DNA of 64,000 bases from Flavobacterium xinjiangense (GTDB lineage: Bacteria; Bacteroidota; Bacteroidia; Flavobacteriales; Flavobacteriaceae). The stretch is taken from assembly GCF_900142885.1 (NCBI RefSeq), contig NZ_FRCL01000001.1, positions 290,311 to 354,310 on the forward strand. Reading direction: 5' to 3'. The notes beneath the pieces are model-generated. The model was not told where the DNA came from and did not search any database. It saw only the letters and a list, made by a program, of their open reading frames with translations. Below, piece after piece: positions 57,832-64,000 of this stretch (positions are counted from its first letter, which is position 1; the number at the start of each line of letters is the position of its first letter). The position numbers were made by a program, and so were the translations under genes.

Positions 57832-60493
57832 TTTTTTAGTGTTAAATCAAAAAATAGGAATAGCCCTTACCTTATTAATTTTTGGAAGTTTTACCCAAAT
57901 TAAAGCTCAAGATCGAGTACCCTTTGACCAAGGAAAAAAATATATCCTAGCAGATGTTGCAGTTGTTGGCAAAATAAGTTTTAATAATCAAACAGTAATA
58001 ACTTTTGCAGGACTCCAAAAAGGACAAGAAATAACGATTCCAGGTGAAGAAATAAGCGGTGCTATTAAAAAACTTGGAAAATTAGGTCTTTTTGATGAAA
58101 TTTCGTTTTATGTAAATAAAATACAAAATGACAGTATTTATCTTGATTTAAACCTGGTAGAATTGCCTAAGTTAAACGAGGTGAAATTTGTAGGAATTAA
58201 GAAAAATAAAACTGAAGGCCTGATTAAAGACAACAGTCTTACAAAAGGCAAAGTAGTAAATGAAAATTTAATTACTACCACTAAAAACTACATCGAAAGT
58301 AAATACAAAAAAGAAGGTTATTACAATACTAAAGTAAATATTACTACTATTAAAGACACTTCAGCTGTAAATCAAGTAAACATGCTTGTTACAATTGATA
58401 AAGGAGATAAAGTAAAAATACAAAGTATTGATTTTGTTGGGAACGACAAATTATCTGATAAGACATTGCGAAATGCAATGAAAGATACAAAACAAAAAAA
58501 CCCGTTACGTATTTTAAAAGCATCCAAATTTATACAGGCAAAATACAAAACCGACTTAGAAAAAGTAATAGCCGCTTACAAAGAAAAAGGATATCGTGAT
58601 GCCCGAATACTTTCAGATTCTGTTACTTATAACAAGAATAAAAATGCGTTAGCAATTAAAATTAATGTTGAAGAGGGAAATAAATACTATTTTGGAAACA
58701 TTAAATTTCTAGGAAATACTGTCTATTCAGATCAATTATTGGGTAGAATATTGGGAGTTAAAAAAGGAGAAACCTATAACGGAGTCTTACTTGAGAAACG
58801 TATTGCAGATAAATCTAAACCAGACGGTGAAGATATTACCAATTTATACCAAAATAACGGGTATTTGTTTTCTAATATCAATGCAGTAGAGGTAAAAACG
58901 GCAAACGATACTATCGATTTTGAAATTAGAGTTACTGAAGGTCCATTAGCTTATTTTAATAAAATTACGGTTGTAGGAAATGACAAGACAAATGACCGTG
59001 TAATTTATAGAGAATTAAGAACAAAACCAGGAGACAAATACAGCAAAGAAGAATTGGTAAGAACCATTCGTGAGATTGGACAATTAGGATTCTTTGATCC
59101 GGAAGCAATTGATCCTAAATTCAAAAATGTAGATTCAGGTGCTGGAACAGTTGATATTGAATATAACCTTGTCGAAAAGGGATCCAGCCAGATAGAACTT
59201 CAAGGAGGTTATGGTGGTGGTGGTTTCATAGGTACTTTAGGCTTGTCATTTAACAATTTCTCTGCGCGTAATCTTTTGAATAAAGAAGCGTACAAACCAT
59301 TGCCAATGGGTGATGGACAGAAGGTATCCTTACGATTACAAGGAAGCACTTATTTTCAAACGTATAGTGTATCATTTTCTGAACCTTGGTTTGGACAAAA
59401 AAAACCGGTACAATTTAGCACCTCATTATCGTATAGTAAACAGTTTTTAAATAATTATGTCACACAAAGAGTTGATAAAACTAAAAGCTTTAATATATTA
59501 ACCTTATCGGTAGGATTAGCAAAAAGGCTAACTGTGCCAGATGATTTCTTTGTATTGTCACAATCTGTAAGCTACCAACATTATGATTTGCATAATTATA
59601 ATACAGGGTTATTTACTTTTGGAAACGGAACATCAAGAAATTTAGCTTATACGATTGGTTTAACAAGAAGTAATAAAGGAGTAAATCCTATATTCCCTAC
59701 TTATGGATCAGAGTTTAGCATTTCTGCAAAAGTAACACCTCCTTATTCGTTATTAAATGGAACTGATTATGCTACATTAGGAGATAAAGAAGAGTATAAA
59801 TTAAAAAATACTGTTGACAGATCAAATACACCAGATGCAAACGGAAATACGGTTAAAATTGGAGACTATGTTGATGCAGCCGGAAACAAAGTATTCAGCT
59901 ACCAAGATGCAGCTGCAGATCCTGCATTAGTTGATCAAAAGAAATTTAATTGGTTAGAATATTACAAAATAAAGTTCAAAGCAGACTGGTACACAAAAAT
60001 TTATGGTAAATTAGTACTTAGAACACTAACTGAATTTGGATTCCTTGGAGCATACAACCAAGACCGAGGCGTTGTGCCATTTGAACGATTTTATGTGGGT
60101 GGTGATGGATTAGCAAATTACTCGATGGATGGTAGAGAAACTATACAGTTAAGAGGCTATCCAAATAACTCTTTGACACCGGTAAACAGTGCAGGAGAGC
60201 AAATTGGAGCAACAGTATATAATAAATTTTCATTGGAAATGCGTTATCCTATTACATTGAAATCATCTGCATCTATTTATGCTTTGACTTTCTTGGAAGC
60301 GGGTTCTTCTTATAAAGATTTTAAAAGCTATAATCCGTTTGCATTAAGTCGTTCTGCTGGAGCTGGATTACGTGTATTTATGCCGGCGTTTGGATTATTA
60401 GGTATTGATTTTGGTTATGGCTTTGATGCTTTACCAGGAACATCAAAACCTAACGGATGGGAAACACACTTTATCATCGGACAACAATTTTAA
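57803..60493 (+). CDS. bamA: outer membrane protein assembly factor BamA
   Basis: BamA inserts outer-membrane barrels. The chosen TTG at 57803 gives an 896-residue product with a signal peptide (ending IKAQ), five POTRA domains (about 45-470, such as GKLGLFDEISFYV) and a C-terminal 16-strand barrel ending at F (GWETHFIIGQQF). The start is uncertain: GTG at 57815 or 57839 would also work, and the last is just after uppS. It overlaps uppS by up to 29 bases, suggesting translational coupling. Two ompH genes follow. Confidence 0.95.
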   Translation: MEKQVNKLNNFLVLNQKIGIALTLLIFGSFTQIKAQDRVPFDQGKKYILADVAVVGKISFNNQTVITFAGLQKGQEITIPGEEISGAIKKLGKLGLFDEISFYVNKIQNDSIYLDLNLVELPKLNEVKFVGIKKNKTEGLIKDNSLTKGKVVNENLITTTKNYIESKYKKEGYYNTKVNITTIKDTSAVNQVNMLVTIDKGDKVKIQSIDFVGNDKLSDKTLRNAMKDTKQKNPLRILKASKFIQAKYKTDLEKVIAAYKEKGYRDARILSDSVTYNKNKNALAIKINVEEGNKYYFGNIKFLGNTVYSDQLLGRILGVKKGETYNGVLLEKRIADKSKPDGEDITNLYQNNGYLFSNINAVEVKTANDTIDFEIRVTEGPLAYFNKITVVGNDKTNDRVIYRELRTKPGDKYSKEELVRTIREIGQLGFFDPEAIDPKFKNVDSGAGTVDIEYNLVEKGSSQIELQGGYGGGGFIGTLGLSFNNFSARNLLNKEAYKPLPMGDGQKVSLRLQGSTYFQTYSVSFSEPWFGQKKPVQFSTSLSYSKQFLNNYVTQRVDKTKSFNILTLSVGLAKRLTVPDDFFVLSQSVSYQHYDLHNYNTGLFTFGNGTSRNLAYTIGLTRSNKGVNPIFPTYGSEFSISAKVTPPYSLLNGTDYATLGDKEEYKLKNTVDRSNTPDANGNTVKIGDYVDAAGNKVFSYQDAAADPALVDQKKFNWLEYYKIKFKADWYTKIYGKLVLRTLTEFGFLGAYNQDRGVVPFERFYVGGDGLANYSMDGRETIQLRGYPNNSLTPVNSAGEQIGATVYNKFSLEMRYPITLKSSASIYALTFLEAGSSYKDFKSYNPFALSRSAGAGLRVFMPAFGLLGIDFGYGFDALPGTSKPNGWETHFIIGQQF

Positions 60494-60528
60494 AAAAATG
60501 ACATAAAATTTTCTAATACTATACCGTT

Positions 60529-61551
60529 ATGAGAAAACAATTTTTATTTCCATTTTTAGCCTTTATCGTACTAAGTACAATGAATGGGCAAACCAGAGGC
60601 ACCAAAATAGGCTACATTGACATGGAGTACATTTTACAAAATGTTACCGACTATACTGAAGCCAAGAGTCAATTAGATCAAAAAGCCCAAAAATGGAAGC
60701 AGGAAATTGAGGTAAAAAAAATTGAGGTCAATAAACTTAAAGATGCTTTAAAAGCTGAAAAAGCTTTATTAACGAAACAACTAATCGATGAAAGAGAAAC
60801 AGAGATCAAGTTTCTTGAAGGCGAAATAATAGATTATCAGCAAAAAAGATTTGGACCAAACGGTGATTTAATACAACAAAAATTAGTTTTGGCAAAGCCA
60901 ATTCAAGACCAAGTATTTACTGCCATTCAAGACATAGCAGAAGCAAAGAAATATGATTTTATCTTTGACAAATCCTCTGATTTGACCATGCTTTTCACAG
61001 CAAAAAGATTTGACATTAGCGAACAGGTTTTACGCGTACTGAATCGTACTGAAAAAAGAGAACAGTTGACTAAAAAACAACTTAAAGATCAGGAAACGAA
61101 AGAAAGTAAAGAAGATGCGGTAGATGAAAATCCAGTTTTAGCGGATAGAAAAAAAGCATTAGACGATAAAAAAGCGGCAAGAGATCAGGTTATTGCTGAT
61201 AGAAAATTGCTTCAGGAACAAAAGAAAAAAGAATTTGAGGATAGAAGAAATCAACTTCTATCCGAAAGAGAAGCTAAAAAAAATGGCACGGTTTCTGCCT
61301 CATCTAAATCAGAGGAAACAAAAACAACTGCAGTTGCAAATGACTCCGCTAAATTAGCTTCAAAAAAAGTTATTGAGGACACTAAAATCAAGCAAGCCGC
61401 AGACAGAGCCACAACTTTAGAAGAGCGTAAAAAAGTAATCGAAGATCGTAAAAAAGCTTTAGAAGAAAAAAAGAAAAAAATACTGGAAGAAAGAGAAGCG
61501 CTGAAAAAAGCCAAAGCTGAAAAATTAAAAGAAAATACAAACAAAAATTAA
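60529..61551 (+). CDS. OmpH/Skp family periplasmic chaperone, long form
   Basis: The 340-residue protein has a signal peptide (1-21), an OmpH/Skp core (about 25-185; IGYIDMEYILQNVTDYTEAK) and a very Lys/Glu-rich coiled-coil tail (about 190-340) that is not part of normal Skp (about 160). Skp-type proteins hold unfolded outer-membrane proteins. It is 35 bases after bamA and 20 before the second ompH. Confidence 0.92.
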   Translation: MRKQFLFPFLAFIVLSTMNGQTRGTKIGYIDMEYILQNVTDYTEAKSQLDQKAQKWKQEIEVKKIEVNKLKDALKAEKALLTKQLIDERETEIKFLEGEIIDYQQKRFGPNGDLIQQKLVLAKPIQDQVFTAIQDIAEAKKYDFIFDKSSDLTMLFTAKRFDISEQVLRVLNRTEKREQLTKKQLKDQETKESKEDAVDENPVLADRKKALDDKKAARDQVIADRKLLQEQKKKEFEDRRNQLLSEREAKKNGTVSASSKSEETKTTAVANDSAKLASKKVIEDTKIKQAADRATTLEERKKVIEDRKKALEEKKKKILEEREALKKAKAEKLKENTNKN

Positions 61552-61571
61552 TATTAAATATTTTAAAAACG

Positions 61572-62072
61572 ATGAAACAAATTAAAACTTTACTAATTGC
61601 CGCTATACTATTCTTTGGCGCAAATCAAACAATTAATGCACAAGCAAAAACAGCACATGTTGATGTAAGTGAAATTATGGCAAAAATGCCAGCTATGATA
61701 GACGCTCAAAAACAATTGGAAAAATTGAGTGGTACTTATGATGCGAATTATAAAAAAATGGTTGAAGAATACCAAACAAAATTAAAAAAATACGATTCAG
61801 AATCAGCAACAGTAACTGAAGCAGTAAATGGAGAACGTTCAAAAGAAGTTCAAGATATGCAAAAAAGAATTGTTGATTTTAGAGACAATGCTCAAAAAGA
61901 ATTGCAACAAAAAGAATCTGATATTGTAAAACCATTGATGGATAAAGTAAGATTGTCAATCCAAAAAGTAGGTAAAGCAAAAGGATTCCAATATGTATTA
62001 GATGGTTCTACACTTTTATTAGCTGACGGTCCAAACTTGACTGCTGATGTGAAAAAAGATTTAGGATTTTAA
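61572..62072 (+). CDS. OmpH/Skp family periplasmic chaperone, short form
   Basis: The 166-residue protein has a signal peptide (1-23) and a normal OmpH core (AHVDVSEIMAKMPAMIDA, long helices, GFQYVLDGSTLLLADG). It lies 20 bases after the longer paralogue, so the two were probably duplicated and act together with BamA. A strong terminator closes the porG-uppS-bamA-ompH-ompH operon. Confidence 0.94.
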   Translation: MKQIKTLLIAAILFFGANQTINAQAKTAHVDVSEIMAKMPAMIDAQKQLEKLSGTYDANYKKMVEEYQTKLKKYDSESATVTEAVNGERSKEVQDMQKRIVDFRDNAQKELQQKESDIVKPLMDKVRLSIQKVGKAKGFQYVLDGSTLLLADGPNLTADVKKDLGF

Positions 62073-62093
62073 AAATCACACCATTTAGATTAT

Positions 62094-62131
62094 AAAAACT
62101 GCTCACCCTATTTTTGGGAATGAGCAGTTTT
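62094..62131 (+). terminator. terminator of the bamA operon
   Basis: Perfect stem AAAACTGCTCA / TGAGCAGTTTT (with an inner CCC/GGG pair), followed by a T run. Confidence 0.9.
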
Positions 62132-62184
62132 TTTTTAAAAATATTTTTTAGGATATTTACATTCTAGCCCTTAACTTTGTTTCT

Positions 62185-62961
62185 ATGCATAACGATCAAC
62201 CTATAGGAATTTTCGACTCCGGCATTGGCGGAACCTCCATTTGGAAAGAAATACATCATTTACTTCCCAATGAAAAAACAATATACCTAGCCGACAGCAA
62301 AAATGCGCCTTATGGTCAGAAATCAAAAGAGGAGATTATCGCATTAAGCATAAAGAATACTGAATTATTGCTTAAGATGAACTGCAAATTGATAGTAGTG
62401 GCTTGCAACACCGCAACTACTAATGCTATTCGTGAATTACGCGAAAAGTATGACGTTCCTTTCATAGGCATCGAACCGGCCATAAAACCTGCTGCAACAC
62501 ATTCTAAGACACAAATCATAGGCATACTTGCTACACAAGGAACATTGAATAGCGAGCTTTTTAATAAAACTACAGAGAAATATCAAGATACCAAAATAAT
62601 TGAACAAGTAGGTCATGGATTAGTGCAGCTGATTGAAAATGGCGATATCAATTCGCCAGAAATGACCCAATTACTTACCTCCTATCTCGCACCTATGATT
62701 GAGGCTAACATCGATTATCTGGTCTTGGGATGTAGTCATTATCCGTATTTGATTCCTCAAATAAAAAAGATACTGCCAGAACATATCCATATCATCGATT
62801 CAGGGGAAGCTGTTGCTAAACAAACGCAAAAAATATTACAAGAAAAAATAGGTTTCTCATCCGCTGAAAAAACTGAGCCCATTTTTTACACTAATACCGA
62901 TTCAAAAGTATTATCTAAAATTCTAGAGAATAAATACACCGTCGAAAAAATTGATTTTTAA
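62185..62961 (+). CDS. murI: glutamate racemase
   Basis: MurI makes D-glutamate for peptidoglycan. The 258-residue protein shows IGIFDSGIGGTSIWKE, the two catalytic Cys residues in VACNTATTNA and LGCSHYPYLIP, and LADSKNAPYG. The length is typical. It converges with the gamma-carbonic anhydrase gene, with a 13-base gap. Confidence 0.96.
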   Translation: MHNDQPIGIFDSGIGGTSIWKEIHHLLPNEKTIYLADSKNAPYGQKSKEEIIALSIKNTELLLKMNCKLIVVACNTATTNAIRELREKYDVPFIGIEPAIKPAATHSKTQIIGILATQGTLNSELFNKTTEKYQDTKIIEQVGHGLVQLIENGDINSPEMTQLLTSYLAPMIEANIDYLVLGCSHYPYLIPQIKKILPEHIHIIDSGEAVAKQTQKILQEKIGFSSAEKTEPIFYTNTDSKVLSKILENKYTVEKIDF

Positions 62962-62974
62962 AAAATTCTTATTA

Positions 62975-63487
62975 TTATTCCTTGAACCAACTGGAATACA
63001 TCACGTAATTATTGGAAATACGTTCAATTTCCCCTGCAAAATCAGATTGGTCAATATCTTTCACCTTTTTGGCAGGAACACCAGCCCAAATCGATCCAGA
63101 ACCTATAACTGTATTTTGGGTAATAACAGCTCCAGCTGCCACAATAGAATTACTTTCAATAATACAATTATCCATTACAATAGCTCCCATTCCAATCAAT
63201 ACATTGTCATGAACTGTGCAACCATGTACAATGGCATTATGACCAATTGAAACATTATTCCCTATTATTGTTGGATGCTTTTTATACGTACAATGAATAA
63301 TAGCACCATCCTGAATATTAACTTTATTTCCTATTTTAATAAAGTTCACATCGCCTCTTATTACAGCATTAAACCATACACTACAAGAGGAACCAAAACT
63401 AACATCACCAACAATAGTAGCATTCTCGGCTACATAACAATCCTCCGGTATCGAAGGAGATTTTCCGTTTACAGACTTAATTAACAT
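62975..63487 (-). CDS. gamma-carbonic anhydrase family protein
   Basis: The 170-residue protein is a left-handed beta-helix of the YrdA/PaaY type: VGDVSFGSSCSVWFNAVIRG, IGNKVNIQDGAIIHC and IGHNAIVHGCTVHDNVLIGMG, with the three metal His residues. Real carbonic anhydrase activity is not proven for this subgroup. The start and length fit. It lies 15 bases after the porP/sprF-like gene on the same strand, so they may be co-transcribed. Confidence 0.92.
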   Translation of the reverse strand: MLIKSVNGKSPSIPEDCYVAENATIVGDVSFGSSCSVWFNAVIRGDVNFIKIGNKVNIQDGAIIHCTYKKHPTIIGNNVSIGHNAIVHGCTVHDNVLIGMGAIVMDNCIIESNSIVAAGAVITQNTVIGSGSIWAGVPAKKVKDIDQSDFAGEIERISNNYVMYSSWFKE

Positions 63488-63502
63488 GGATATAAAGTAA
63501 AA

Positions 63503-64000
63503 TTAATTTATTGCAGGACAATAGCATTCATATTTTTCAGGTTTGCAAAACAAATTGATTCCTAAAGTAATTTGGTGATAGCCACCATTATCAAATTTCA
63601 TAGCTCCTGATACATGCGAATAAGTATAGGCGAACATGAAATTATTAAAATTAACCCCAACAATTGGAGTGAAATACTGAAGACGCTGCTTTGAAACTCC
63701 CGAACCATTCGTATATTCAGCACTATCAAAACTTCTACGATAAGACAAACCTCCCCATAGTTTTCCGAAATCAAAATTTTTATAGGCTTTCATATTAATG
63801 TCAATTGATTTCTCCTTAGTTTTTTCTACTAATTGGAATAAGATTGATGGCTCCCATAATATTCTATCCTGATCTCCAAAAACATAACCCGAACTAAATA
63901 AATATTTTCTCAAATTATCGCTTTCGTATTCTGTATAAATATCCCTTCTGGTTTCAATCGCATTCTTCACTGTTCCATGGACATAAAAATCTAAGTAATT
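63503..64000 (-). CDS. PorP/SprF family T9SS outer-membrane protein (C-terminal part)
   Basis: The frame is open to the window edge; the part seen is 165 residues before the stop, and the reading continues upstream through NYLDFYVHGTVKNAIETR. It shows the beta-barrel pattern of the PorP/SprF family (WEPSILFQLVEKTKEKSIDINMKAY, LWGGLSYRRSFDSAEY), which helps anchor T9SS adhesins. The first half of the gene lies outside. It ends FCKPEKYECYCPAIN with a small Cys cluster. Confidence 0.85.
   Translation of the reverse strand, partial: NYLDFYVHGTVKNAIETRRDIYTEYESDNLRKYLFSSGYVFGDQDRILWEPSILFQLVEKTKEKSIDINMKAYKNFDFGKLWGGLSYRRSFDSAEYTNGSGVSKQRLQYFTPIVGVNFNNFMFAYTYSHVSGAMKFDNGGYHQITLGINLFCKPEKYECYCPAIN

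Overview
The window looks like a chromosomal segment of a Flavobacterium-like member of the Bacteroidota. The evidence is low GC, several promoters of the Bacteroidota type (TTG or TTTG, 19-20 nt, then TAnnTTTG), a PorG-UppS-BamA-OmpH-OmpH envelope block, a type IX secretion (T9SS) cargo with a gliding-motility C-terminal domain, PorP/SprF, and a folK-deoxynucleoside kinase fusion. No replication origin, rRNA operon, CRISPR array, integrase, transposase or complete IS element was seen.

Layout. 0-34 kb is mostly core metabolism and envelope: purT, an AraC regulator, small DUF genes and a Crp-like regulator, a pirin-GNAT-OsmC-ferredoxin operon, fabD, galE plus a sugar aminotransferase, waaA, a tRNA-Gly/tRNA-Leu operon, mutS, an rRNA/tRNA methyltransferase, a C-type-lectin T9SS adhesin, folK-dNK, sppA, an AsmA-like protein, DUF2797, GH3, serB, clpX, clpP and tig. 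Between serB and clpX sit three small VOC/SRPBCC-type genes. They are bracketed by a direct repeat of the clpX 3' end plus its terminator, and one repeat copy is a decayed clpX remnant. 34-39.6 kb (tig to tRNA-Glu) is an AT-rich accessory stretch of single-gene units: an orphan P-loop ATPase, a YD-like repeat lipoprotein, small hypotheticals, membrane proteins and an NmrA-like reductase. It contains two pairs of dispersed repeats (called X and Y here) and an attC-like hairpin, which suggests cassette-style assembly. 40-52.4 kb is a copper/heavy-metal handling island, almost all on the minus strand: a Cys-rich exported protein, HMA-DUF3347, an HMA-AraC regulator, a four-repeat heavy-metal-binding protein, HMBD-DUF3347, a haem-binding-domain protein, an HMBD lipoprotein, a CopA P1B ATPase, a universal stress protein, a Met-rich lipoprotein, a 45-aa membrane protein, a multicopper oxidase fused to an outer-membrane-barrel-like tail, and a second 45-aa paralogue. 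52.4-64 kb returns to core genes: pdxJ, a CBS protein, nadK, porG, uppS, bamA, two ompH/skp genes, murI, a gamma-carbonic anhydrase and the end of a porP/sprF gene.

Five copies of one dispersed intergenic structured element (about 95-150 bp, possibly the Rfam flavo-1 RNA family) lie at 0.13, 5.6, 32.2, 33.9 and 53.7 kb.

How genes may work together. In the copper island, CopA would pump copper from the cytoplasm. The periplasmic or outer-membrane HMBD, DUF3347 and Met-rich proteins would buffer it, and the multicopper oxidase would oxidise Cu(I). The HMA-AraC protein, 2 bp from the HMA-DUF3347 gene, is the obvious candidate sensor. The island has no RND (Cus) pump in this window. All family names come from reading the sequence; no database search was run.
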